DNA of 64,000 nucleotides, taken from Acetivibrio clariflavus DSM 19732 (lineage in GTDB: Bacteria; Bacillota; Clostridia; Acetivibrionales; Acetivibrionaceae). The notes below the pieces were generated by a model, which did not search any database, was not told the origin of the DNA, and was given only the letters and a program-made list of their open reading frames with translations. Where the stretch lies: contig NC_016627.1 in NCBI RefSeq assembly GCF_000237085.1, positions 496,001 through 560,000 of the forward strand. The letters run 5' to 3'. The stretch's first letter is position 1. Each line of letters starts with the position of its first letter. A program made the translations under genes and the position numbers. Of this stretch, positions 1 to 8,399 are shown in pieces.

Positions 1-2
1 AT

Positions 3-1058
3 GAGGAATATGAAAAGGCACAGATAAAAAGTAAGATTTATGCAAATGATCCTGTGCGGCATGAAATATTCAATGTGACGTTATGGGAACCCAGTATACT
101 GAAAACCAGTCAAGTTCAGGAATATAGCGGAAATTTGATAAAAAGCGTGAGTTTAAATGGAAAAGAGGTTTCTGTTGAGCTGGTGAACGATACAGGCTTT
201 GCATTCGAAGATTCCTTTATAGTTGTTGGTGAAAATTATGTAGATGTCGGAAACCTTCTTCCCAACGAAGAGAAAAAAATAACTTTTTCATTGGATGACA
301 CAAATATTGCTAAGAGCCTTTATTCATATTTAGATTCCAAATATTTTGATCAATCTAATACCTACAATAACTGGCCTAAGAATTGGAGAGAACAGAGCAG
401 AAGAAGGAATGCACTGGAAAGTTTTGATAGATTTTCGAATAACAACATTTTATATAACAATTATAAGAATACCAAAGTAGTTTTTGTTGCGCTGAATTTT
501 GAAAATGTGGATTATGGATTAAAAATAAACGGAAAAAAACCAAAAACTTACGATGCTAATGTGATATTTGCCACTAATGACTTGTATTTTGAAGAAGGAA
601 AAAGATATGATATACCTAAAGGAATAATAGGTCCTGTGTTTGAGGGTGGGGAATATGTAGATTTTTATGGTGCGTATAATGAAGGTATGGCTATATATGC
701 CGACACCGAAGTGTTTTATAGATTCGAGATTCCCAGGGATATGACAGTAGATAAATTTACAATAGATTGGTCTGCTGCAGTGCCTGAATATATGAAAGAA
801 ATGTATAGTCAGGGAGTTTTGCCTAAGGATCAATTTGGTGCCAGCTATGAGTTATTTATATACAACAATGCTTTATCCGATTGGGAGAAAATGGACGATG
901 TTTTTGAGGCTGAAGAGGAAGCCAAGAATTATATAAATGATGAAAATATAATAAAGGTAAAAATTGTAGTTAATATTGATGAGACTGTAGGAAGAAGTGA
1001 ATATGTGTGGAAGCCGGAGATTAGCTTAAGCGGGGTGAGAAAAAATGCTGGTAATTAA
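3..1058 (+). CDS. Hypothetical extracytoplasmic protein, C-terminal part (5' end outside window)
   Basis: The frame is open from base 3 with no stop before 1058, so the gene starts upstream of the window. A GTG at 54 is in frame but has no clear ribosome binding site and is probably internal. The visible part is about 350 residues, rich in Asn, Tyr and acidic residues, with beta-strand-like alternation and no membrane segment, as expected of the extracytoplasmic part of a membrane or secreted protein. I do not recognise a family. Its end overlaps the ABC ATPase start by 14 bases, so the two are translationally coupled. Its place ahead of an ABC-2 exporter and a MoxR/DUF58/VWA set suggests an envelope role, which is inference only. 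Confidence 0.7.
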   Translation, partial: EEYEKAQIKSKIYANDPVRHEIFNVTLWEPSILKTSQVQEYSGNLIKSVSLNGKEVSVELVNDTGFAFEDSFIVVGENYVDVGNLLPNEEKKITFSLDDTNIAKSLYSYLDSKYFDQSNTYNNWPKNWREQSRRRNALESFDRFSNNNILYNNYKNTKVVFVALNFENVDYGLKINGKKPKTYDANVIFATNDLYFEEGKRYDIPKGIIGPVFEGGEYVDFYGAYNEGMAIYADTEVFYRFEIPRDMTVDKFTIDWSAAVPEYMKEMYSQGVLPKDQFGASYELFIYNNALSDWEKMDDVFEAEEEAKNYINDENIIKVKIVVNIDETVGRSEYVWKPEISLSGVRKNAGN

Positions 1059-1977
1059 TGATCTTGTCAAAACCTACGGCAAATTCAGAGCAGTAGACAA
1101 TCTTTCCCTTGAAATTGGGAAAGGTGAAATATATGGCTTTGTCGGGGCAAATGGAGCAGGAAAGACAACAACAATGAAAATAATTGCCGGGCTTTTAAAA
1201 CCAACGTCCGGTTCGGTTGTTGTTGCCGGAATAGATATATTGAAATATCCGGCATCCTATAAAAATAAAATAGGATATATGCCCGACTTTTTTGGGGTGT
1301 ACGACGATCTTAAGGTGACTGAATATCTGGATTTTTATTCGGGAGTTTACGGTATTGAAAAAAGTCAGAGACCTAAATTGATAGATGAACTTTTGGAGCT
1401 TGTTAATCTTACTGACAAAAAAGATTTTTATGTGGATGACCTGTCAAGAGGTATGAAGCAAAGGCTCTGCCTTGCAAGAAGCCTTATACACAACCCTGAA
1501 CTGCTTATACTTGATGAACCGGCTTCAGGCTTAGATCCGAAAGCAAGAGTTGAAATGAAGGAAGTGCTTAAGGAACTTAAGGATCTGGGGAAAACTATAA
1601 TTATCAGTTCACATATATTACCTGAATTGGCTGAATTGTGTACATCCATAGGTATAATTGAGAAGGGGAAAATGGTTGTAAGTGGCACAGTTGAAGAAAT
1701 AATGCAGAAGGCTGCCCAAAAGAAGATGATTCGCATGAAAGTATTGGGTGATATGGAAGGTGCTGTGAAACTGTTAAAGGAACAGCCTTCGATAGGAAGT
1801 ATAGAAGTACACAACGATTATCTGGAAGCAGATTTCGACGGAACCAATGAGGTTATGGCTGAAATTTTGAAAACTGCAATTAAAAATGACATTCCTGTTG
1901 TTTCCTTTACAGAGGTTGATAGAAACCTCGAATCTGTTTTCATGCATTTGATAGGAGGAAAGGAAGATGAGAATTAA
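1045..1977 (+). CDS. ABC transporter ATP-binding protein (ABC-2 exporter type)
   Basis: This is the cytoplasmic ATPase of an ABC exporter, 310 residues. Walker A GANGAGKT is at residues 34-41, the signature LSRGMKQ at 133-139, Walker B LLILDEP at 153-159, and the H-loop lies in IIISSH. The roughly 90-residue tail after the ATPase core is typical of the NatA/CcmA/YhaQ-like class. The ATG at 1045 follows a GGGTGAG site inside the end of the previous gene. The 3' end overlaps the permease start by 11 bases, so the two are almost certainly partners. The substrate cannot be told. ATPases of this class are often found next to Gld- or Nos-like membrane machinery. Confidence 0.93.
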   Translation: MLVINDLVKTYGKFRAVDNLSLEIGKGEIYGFVGANGAGKTTTMKIIAGLLKPTSGSVVVAGIDILKYPASYKNKIGYMPDFFGVYDDLKVTEYLDFYSGVYGIEKSQRPKLIDELLELVNLTDKKDFYVDDLSRGMKQRLCLARSLIHNPELLILDEPASGLDPKARVEMKEVLKELKDLGKTIIISSHILPELAELCTSIGIIEKGKMVVSGTVEEIMQKAAQKKMIRMKVLGDMEGAVKLLKEQPSIGSIEVHNDYLEADFDGTNEVMAEILKTAIKNDIPVVSFTEVDRNLESVFMHLIGGKEDEN

Positions 1978-2824
1978 TCCTGTAATCGAGAAAGAACTGA
2001 AAACTACCATGAGAGGGTGGAGAGCTCCTTTACTTATTCTATTTTATTTGGGGTTTCTTCTCTTGGTTATGTATTTGTACTTTTTGGCAAACGATCAATT
2101 GTCTGTCTACGGTTATCAAAGTTTTAATCCCAGAGTGGCAATAAATGCTTTTAATACCCTTGCCTTGTTTCAGCTGTTTTTGCTGCTGTTTGTAACTCCA
2201 ATCCTTACAGGCGGTGCCATAAGCGGTGAAAGGGAACGGCAAACTTTAGATCTTCTTTTATGCACCAGTTATCCCACCTATAAAATTATATTAGGCAAAA
2301 TATTTGTGTCCATTGCACACATATTGCTGCTTATTACTGCTTCATTGCCTATTATGGGTATCGTATTTATGTTTGGCGGTGTTGGTATTCCAAATTTGAT
2401 ATTGTTATTCTTCTATTATGTAATAACTGCTTTAATGCTTGGAAGTTTGGGTATATTCTATTCAACGATATTTAAGAAGACAATAGTTGCAATTGTAATG
2501 ACCTATTTAACCATAGGCTTTTTAACCATAGGCACATATATAATAATGGGACTATATTTCTTATTTTTCGAACGATTTAGCAGTTCACCCGATTTTGCTC
2601 AGTTGGCTGGATTTTTATTTGCCAATCCGTTCTTCGGATTCGGTACCGTTATAGAGAATACGGCAACTAACAATTCTATATTTGGGGCTTTGGTGATCCT
2701 TGCAAAGGGTGATTTTGGTGCTGATACTGTTATAAAATCATGGGTGATTAATTTAGGGTTTGATATATTGTTTTCTGCTTTGTTAATAAGTATAAGTGCA
2801 TGGAAGCTAAAACCGGTTAAATAA
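1967..2824 (+). CDS. ABC-2 type permease
   Basis: A 285-residue integral membrane protein with about six hydrophobic segments, at roughly residues 24-44, 60-85, 105-130, 140-165, 170-200 and 258-278. The N-terminal cytoplasmic MRINPVIEKELKTTMRG and the loop GGAISGERERQTLDLLL are hallmarks of ABC-2 permeases, where the (G)ERE..TL motif contacts the ATPase. ATG 1967 lies inside the ATPase gene after an AGGAGGAAAGG site. It pairs with the ATPase just upstream to form an exporter; substrate unknown. Confidence 0.92.
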   Translation: MRINPVIEKELKTTMRGWRAPLLILFYLGFLLLVMYLYFLANDQLSVYGYQSFNPRVAINAFNTLALFQLFLLLFVTPILTGGAISGERERQTLDLLLCTSYPTYKIILGKIFVSIAHILLLITASLPIMGIVFMFGGVGIPNLILLFFYYVITALMLGSLGIFYSTIFKKTIVAIVMTYLTIGFLTIGTYIIMGLYFLFFERFSSSPDFAQLAGFLFANPFFGFGTVIENTATNNSIFGALVILAKGDFGADTVIKSWVINLGFDILFSALLISISAWKLKPVK

Positions 2825-2872
2825 GTTGTTTCCACGGCAATACCCGTTGGGAAATCTGGAGAAGGTGAAAAT

Positions 2873-4618
2873 ATGGATATTAGGGAAATACTTATGGCCA
2901 TTAGACCCTTGAAAAGAAGGATGCATTTGAACAATGCATTTCTTTGCTGGACCTATGGGTTTATTTTGGCAGGGATTTTATCGTTTTCTGTATCAACTGC
3001 TGCATTGTTTTTTCCTATTCCCTTTGTTAAGGATAAACTTATAGGAATATACTCCTTTATTATTTCGACTTCATTGGTGGTTTCGCTGTTTTTGGGACCT
3101 AAAACTGTAAAGACGCTTCAAGTGGCGGATTCACTGGGATTGAAGGAAAGACTGATAACGGCATATCAACTGCAGAACGAAAAGGGTACCCTGGTGGAAA
3201 TGCAGAGAAAAGATGCCATAAAAGCATTATCCGGTGTGGATTTTAGAAAGTTATATTCTTTGAAAGTACCGGTAGTGAAGATGTTGATAGGTTTTGCTCT
3301 ATTGGCGACGGTTTTTGTAACCTCACTGATTCCCACTTCTGCCAAAGATAAAGCAGGAATTAAAGAGAATATAATTAACGAGGCTAAAAGTCAGTCAGAG
3401 AAGATTGACGAAAAACGCAAGGAGATTAAAAAATCCTCAGTGGTCTCAGATAAAAAGTTGGAGGAAATAAACAAAAAAGTTGATGAGCTGTTAAAAGAAT
3501 TAAACCAGGCCAAGGATGAAGAGGATGCTCTGAAATCTTTGTCAAAGGCTAAGCATGAGTTGGAAAAATTGAAAAACAGCACTATGCGTCAAGACTTGGA
3601 AAAAATATCTGAAAAACTTTCTGCCAATGCTTTGTCGAAGGACTTAAGTGAGGCATTGAAAGAAGGAGATTCAGATAAAATAGATAAGGCAATTGAAGAG
3701 ATGAAAGAGAAACTTAAGAATGCAGACAAGGAAGAGCTGAATAATCTTGCGGAAAAACTGGAAGAAGCATCGGGGGAGATTACTGACGAGAAACTTAAAG
3801 AAGACCTGACAGAACTTTCTGAAGCCATAAAGTCCGGTAATATAAACTCGGCTATAAATAATCTTGACACTTTTTCAATGGACTTGTCCAAATCCGTTGA
3901 AAACAGCACAGAGAGCTTAAGTGCCTTGCAGCAGAGTGAAAATATGGCAATTGATCAGTTGACGGAACTATTGGACAACTCGAAATATGCCGTAGCAAAA
4001 CAGGCTGGTATTAGGTTGAGCGTAGCTCCAAGCGGCTCACAGCAGGGCGGAAGTCAAAACGGAAACGTCCAGCAAGGTTCGCAAGCTGGCTCTGGAGGAC
4101 AGTCGGGAAGTCAGAACGGCAGCGAGAACCAATCTTCACAAAATGGCCAAAGCAGTCAAGGCAATCAAAGCGGACAGAATGGCCAAGGAGGCAAAGGCGG
4201 CCAGGGAAATCAAAGCGGTCAGGGTGTTCAAGGAGGCCAGGGAGGTCAAAACGGTCAGAATGCCGGTGGAGGAGTAGGAGAAGGTTCATCAAATGCTGAT
4301 GCGGGATATAGAGATGGAGAATCGTCGGGTGGTGCAAAAAAACCCGGAAGTAAAAAAGAAGAAAAGTATGAATCCATATATGCCCCCAGCAGATTGGGAG
4401 GGGATTCGCAATCGTCCAAGGTTAACGGCACAAAAAATGACGGTGGTCAGAGTCAGTGGAATGATGTGAAAAGCATTCCTTTTGGGGAAAGCAGTAAAGT
4501 GCCGTATAGTGAAGTATATAGTCAGTATAAGGATGAAGCGATGTCGGGGCTTATGGAGGCACAGATTCCATCCGGAATGAAGGATATGGTAAGGGATTAT
4601 TTTAGCGTATTGGAATAG
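2873..4618 (+). CDS. Membrane-anchored coiled-coil protein with Gly/Gln/Ser-rich low-complexity tail
   Basis: A 581-residue protein of no family I can name with certainty. Residues 20-80 hold two hydrophobic segments and a third lies near 137-155. Residues 165-370 are Lys/Glu/Leu-rich with heptad character and read as a long coiled coil. Residues 385-480 are a low-complexity tract of Gly, Gln, Ser and Asn with imperfect GGQ/NGQ/SGQ units (about 4030-4290). A charged tail with conserved-looking aromatic residues follows. The N-terminal layout of membrane pair, short loop and helix-rich domain resembles DUF4175-like proteins encoded beside MoxR/VWA clusters. It follows the ABC permease by 48 bases and precedes moxR, so it is probably a structural part of the same envelope complex. 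Confidence 0.8.
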   Translation: MDIREILMAIRPLKRRMHLNNAFLCWTYGFILAGILSFSVSTAALFFPIPFVKDKLIGIYSFIISTSLVVSLFLGPKTVKTLQVADSLGLKERLITAYQLQNEKGTLVEMQRKDAIKALSGVDFRKLYSLKVPVVKMLIGFALLATVFVTSLIPTSAKDKAGIKENIINEAKSQSEKIDEKRKEIKKSSVVSDKKLEEINKKVDELLKELNQAKDEEDALKSLSKAKHELEKLKNSTMRQDLEKISEKLSANALSKDLSEALKEGDSDKIDKAIEEMKEKLKNADKEELNNLAEKLEEASGEITDEKLKEDLTELSEAIKSGNINSAINNLDTFSMDLSKSVENSTESLSALQQSENMAIDQLTELLDNSKYAVAKQAGIRLSVAPSGSQQGGSQNGNVQQGSQAGSGGQSGSQNGSENQSSQNGQSSQGNQSGQNGQGGKGGQGNQSGQGVQGGQGGQNGQNAGGGVGEGSSNADAGYRDGESSGGAKKPGSKKEEKYESIYAPSRLGGDSQSSKVNGTKNDGGQSQWNDVKSIPFGESSKVPYSEVYSQYKDEAMSGLMEAQIPSGMKDMVRDYFSVLE

Positions 4619-4711
4619 AGTGACTTAAGATATAAGAGCAAAATAGGGGATATGAGAATAAGAATCAGGGCTGCAAAGCCAATGGATATTACCTGAAACA
4701 GGAGGTTTGCA

Positions 4712-5695
4712 ATGGAGGTTAATGAGAAGGATATACAAAACGTTATAGATACTGCAGGCAGAATAGAAAAAGAAGTTGCCAAGCATATGGTAGGACAGAG
4801 GGATCTTATACGTCAGGTGCTGATTTCAATATTTGCCGGTGGAAATGTACTTTTGGAAGGTGTTCCGGGCTTAGGTAAGACCAGGTTGGTTAAAACTTTG
4901 GGAAAAGTAATGGATCTCCAGTTTTCGAGGATTCAGTTTACACCCGATTTGATGCCTGCCGATGTAGTCGGTACCAATATTATTACAAAGTCGGACGACA
5001 AGGGAGGAAGTTTTAAATTCCAACCAGGACCCATATTCAGTAATATTGTGCTGGCTGACGAGATAAACAGAGCAACACCTAAAACTCAAAGTGCTCTTTT
5101 GGAAGCTATGCAGGAAAAGACAGTTACTGTCGGTAATACAACTTATACACTTCCTCAGCCTTTCTTTGTTCTGGCGACTCAAAATCCCATTGAGATGGAG
5201 GGAACCTATCCCCTTCCCGAAGCTCAGATGGACAGATTTTTGTTTAAACTGAATGTTCCGTTCCCTTCTTTGAAGGAGCTGGTGGATATAGTATCCATGA
5301 CAACTTCTAAAGAGGATGAGCATCTGGAAAGGGTTACAACGGCAGAAGAGATTTTAGCCATAAGACAAATTACAAGGGAAATCCCAATTGCGAAGCCTGT
5401 ATTGGAGTATGCGGTCAAATTGGTACTTGCTACTCATCCGGAAAGCGAATATGGGGCTGAAATAGCCAAAAAATATGTACGTTTCGGTTCCAGCCCGAGA
5501 GGAGCACAGGCAATAGTTTCAACGGCCAAAATTCGTGCCGTATTAGAGGGAAGATACAATGTAGCCTTTGAGGATATTAATTATGTTGCCTATCCCGCAC
5601 TAAGGCACAGATTTTTCCTCAATTTTGAGGGAATGTCGGAAGGCATAACCACCGACAGCGTTATTACAGAGATAATAAATAGCATTGAGCGTTAA
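4712..5695 (+). CDS. MoxR-family AAA+ ATPase
   Basis: A 327-residue MoxR/RavA-type AAA+ ATPase. Walker A GVPGLGKT is at residues 50-57 and the Walker B stretch NIVLADEINR at 111-120, followed by TPKTQSALLEAMQE, the family signature. A sensor 1 region (LATQNPIE) and an arginine-rich PEAQMDRF motif follow. MoxR proteins act as chaperone-like ATPases that mature or insert metal-dependent VWA partner proteins. Here a DUF58 gene starts 8 bases downstream and two membrane VWA genes follow, the classic arrangement. The start at 4712 has an AGGAGG site 7 bases upstream. Confidence 0.95.
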   Translation: MEVNEKDIQNVIDTAGRIEKEVAKHMVGQRDLIRQVLISIFAGGNVLLEGVPGLGKTRLVKTLGKVMDLQFSRIQFTPDLMPADVVGTNIITKSDDKGGSFKFQPGPIFSNIVLADEINRATPKTQSALLEAMQEKTVTVGNTTYTLPQPFFVLATQNPIEMEGTYPLPEAQMDRFLFKLNVPFPSLKELVDIVSMTTSKEDEHLERVTTAEEILAIRQITREIPIAKPVLEYAVKLVLATHPESEYGAEIAKKYVRFGSSPRGAQAIVSTAKIRAVLEGRYNVAFEDINYVAYPALRHRFFLNFEGMSEGITTDSVITEIINSIER

Positions 5696-5703
5696 GGAGA
5701 AAG

Positions 5704-6582
5704 GTGAAAAATAAGTTGAAAAGCCAGCTTTTTGATAGTGATTTTTTAAAAAAACTTGAGCAATTAGTCATAACCTCTAAAATAACTCTTGTTGACGGTG
5801 CCGCGGGTAATAGAAAATCCAGGGCTAAGGGTAGTTCTGTGGAGTTTTCCGACTACCGGGAGTATTCCATTGGAGATGATTTTAAGAGAATTGACTGGAA
5901 TGCCTATGGCAGGTTTGAGAAGCTCTTCATTAAACTGTTTATGGAAGAGAGAGAGGCGCCTGTCCATATTTTTTTGGATAACAGTAAATCGATGGACTGG
6001 GGTGAGCCTAATAAGGGTATTGCTTCAAGAAGGTTGGCGGCAGCTCTGAGTTATATAAGCCTTTCAAGTTATGACAGGGTATCTTTGGTATGCCTGAATA
6101 ATACAGTGGATAAATATAAACCGGACTTAAGGGGAAAGAACTCCTTCACTCAGATTTTAAATCTTCTGGAGAATCTCGAGTATTCAGGAACAACGGATAT
6201 ATTCAATACTATTGCAAAGTTTAATCTAAAGAGCGGCAAAGGAATATCAATAGTGATTTCCGACCTTTTTACCAAGGGAAACCTTTTAGATATGATAAAT
6301 TATCTTCAGTTTAAAAAACAGGAAATATATATATGCCATGTTTTAGCTCCGCAGGAGGTTGAGCCTGAGAACGGCATGAGTTTAAGACTTATTGATATTG
6401 AATCGGGTGAGTTTAGGGATGTTACGTCATCACCGGACCTCATAAAGAGCTATAAAAAGGTATATAAAAGGTTTATAACCAATATTGAGGAAATTTGCAA
6501 AAAGCGCGGAGTAAACTATATATTTATGGAAAGCTCATTGCCTGTTGAGAGGATGGTTCGAAAGGTGGTGAGCAGTGTATGA
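5704..6582 (+). CDS. DUF58 domain protein (VWA-like)
   Basis: A 292-residue DUF58 protein, the usual partner of MoxR. The diagnostic stretch runs from GSSVEFSDYREYSIGDD through RIDWNAYGRFEKLFIK (about residues 38-75). It leads into a VWA-like fold with the metal-site motif LDNSKSM (Asp-x-Ser-x-Ser) near residue 92. The start is GTG at 5704 with an AAGGAG site only about 4 bases upstream, which is short; a TTG four codons later is the alternative. The stop overlaps the next ATG by 4 bases (ATGA), implying translational coupling. The exact biochemical role of DUF58 proteins is not established. Confidence 0.93.
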   Translation: MKNKLKSQLFDSDFLKKLEQLVITSKITLVDGAAGNRKSRAKGSSVEFSDYREYSIGDDFKRIDWNAYGRFEKLFIKLFMEEREAPVHIFLDNSKSMDWGEPNKGIASRRLAAALSYISLSSYDRVSLVCLNNTVDKYKPDLRGKNSFTQILNLLENLEYSGTTDIFNTIAKFNLKSGKGISIVISDLFTKGNLLDMINYLQFKKQEIYICHVLAPQEVEPENGMSLRLIDIESGEFRDVTSSPDLIKSYKKVYKRFITNIEEICKKRGVNYIFMESSLPVERMVRKVVSSV

Positions 6583-8399
6583 CTTTTTATGCACCCTGGG
6601 CATTTCTGGGTCTTATTACTGTTCCCATAATTATCATACTTTATCTTCTGAAGCAGAAACACATGGATTACACCGTTTCAAGCCTTTTTTTGTGGGAAGA
6701 AGTATTAAAGGATTTGGAGGCAAATGCACCCTGGCAGAAGTTAAAAAAGAATCTGCTTATGATTCTCCAAATTATTGCTGCACTCTTGTTGGTTTTTGCT
6801 CTAGCAAGACCTTTTTTAAATGCTTTAGGCAATGATGTTCCACATGTAATTGTTGTAATAGATACTTCTTTGAGCATGAAAGCAACCGATGTGGGGGAAA
6901 GCAGAATTGAAGAGGCTAAAAACAGGGCAAGTAGACTTATTAACAATTTAAAACCGGGAACGGCAGTTACGCTTATAAACATGGGAAAAAATGTAAGTAT
7001 TGAAGAAAACTTAAGCAGTGACAGGGCACGGCTTCTTGATAAATTAAGTAAACTAAAAGCTTCAAACAGTGCTTCCGACATAGAGGAGGCCGAAAGCTTA
7101 ATATCGTCTATTGTAAAACAGAATCCTCAGACAAGGGTGGTTGTATTTGGCGACAGCCCTATAAATATACCCGATGTGGATGTTGAATTTTCAAAGGTTT
7201 CCAACAACGGCGACAACTTTGCTGTAACCATGATGTCTCATACAAAAACAGAAAAAGGTATTACAGTGCTTAGCAGGATTTCAAATTATACTACCCGGGA
7301 TGCCATTGTTCCTGTGAGTTTATATGTGGATAAAAACGTTTTCGATGCAAAAAATGTGGATATCAAAAAGGGTGAAACGGTAAATGTTTATTGGAACGGA
7401 ATTTCACCCGATACCTCTCTTATTGAAACAAGAATTGACGTTGAAGATTCTTTAGCTATGGATAATAGGGCCTGGAATGCGGTGAACGATACAAAGGAAA
7501 ATAAAGTTTTGCTTGTAACGGAAGGTAATGTCTTTATAGAAAAAGTTGCCGGCTTGTATAACGGGATTGAATTGTACAAAACGGGATATGAAAGCAGTGA
7601 TGAATGGAAAGGTTATGACTTATATATTTTTGACGGCTTTTTGCCTAAGAAACTACCCGATGACGGAAATATAATGGTATTTAATCCTAATGAGAATGAT
7701 TTGTTCGATATAATCGATTCCATTGAGTATCCGGCAATCAAAGGAATGGACGAAAACATATTCCGGTATGTGGAGGGGTTTGACTTTTCCATAGGAAAGA
7801 CCAAAACTTTGAAAGTACCGGAATGGGGCAGGGAGATTTTAGATATTGATGGCGGATGTGCAGCCTTTAGCGGAATATATGACAACAGAAGGATTATTGT
7901 ATTCGGATTTGATGTTCATAACACCGATCTTCCACTTACGCCTGCATTTCCTATTATTATGGCCAATTCCTTTGACTGGTTGCTGCCTGAATTCGTAAAT
8001 AATGCCCAAAACGTCTATGCCGGTGAAGGCATTGAGTTTAATATCGGGCTGAATACACAGGAGGCTTTTGTGGTAACTCCTTCAGGCGAAAAGATACAGA
8101 TAGCGCCGCCGTTTCCGGTAAAGATTTTTGAAAAAACTGATGAACCTGGATTGTATACTTTAGTACAGAAAAGCATTGAGGGTGAGCAAAAGTTTTATTT
8201 TACAGTTAATGTACCCTCTCAGAGCGAATCCAATCTTGCTCAAATTGAGAATGTCGAAAATGGTGGTGGAAATCCTCAGTCACAGGCGGAAGATGAGCAA
8301 AAGCCTGTAAAAACTGGGATGAACCTTCAGCCCATAATATTATGGCTAATAGTAATAGTTTTACTGATAGAATGGTGGGTTTACACAAATGGTGTTTAG
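6579..8399 (+). CDS. BatA-like membrane VWA protein
   Basis: A 606-residue membrane protein. The N-terminus (MTFYAPWAFLGLITVP..., hydrophobic to about residue 24) and a second segment at 60-80 match the BatA/aerotolerance N-terminal domain. A VWA domain follows with the intact start of a MIDAS motif, DTSLSM, at residues 95-100. A beta-rich middle and a glutamine-amidotransferase-like region follow, and a final membrane helix lies at about 583-602. The VWA domain is thus predicted between membrane anchors and would bind Mg2+ and a partner protein. It starts inside the DUF58 stop (ATGA) and its end overlaps the next gene by 11 bases. Confidence 0.9.
   Translation: MTFYAPWAFLGLITVPIIIILYLLKQKHMDYTVSSLFLWEEVLKDLEANAPWQKLKKNLLMILQIIAALLLVFALARPFLNALGNDVPHVIVVIDTSLSMKATDVGESRIEEAKNRASRLINNLKPGTAVTLINMGKNVSIEENLSSDRARLLDKLSKLKASNSASDIEEAESLISSIVKQNPQTRVVVFGDSPINIPDVDVEFSKVSNNGDNFAVTMMSHTKTEKGITVLSRISNYTTRDAIVPVSLYVDKNVFDAKNVDIKKGETVNVYWNGISPDTSLIETRIDVEDSLAMDNRAWNAVNDTKENKVLLVTEGNVFIEKVAGLYNGIELYKTGYESSDEWKGYDLYIFDGFLPKKLPDDGNIMVFNPNENDLFDIIDSIEYPAIKGMDENIFRYVEGFDFSIGKTKTLKVPEWGREILDIDGGCAAFSGIYDNRRIIVFGFDVHNTDLPLTPAFPIIMANSFDWLLPEFVNNAQNVYAGEGIEFNIGLNTQEAFVVTPSGEKIQIAPPFPVKIFEKTDEPGLYTLVQKSIEGEQKFYFTVNVPSQSESNLAQIENVENGGGNPQSQAEDEQKPVKTGMNLQPIILWLIVIVLLIEWWVYTNGV

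Noticed and set aside
4030-4290. Repetitive tract as a CRISPR array or tandem repeat
   Set aside because: It is coding low-complexity Gly/Gln/Ser sequence with irregular unit lengths inside a continuous frame.
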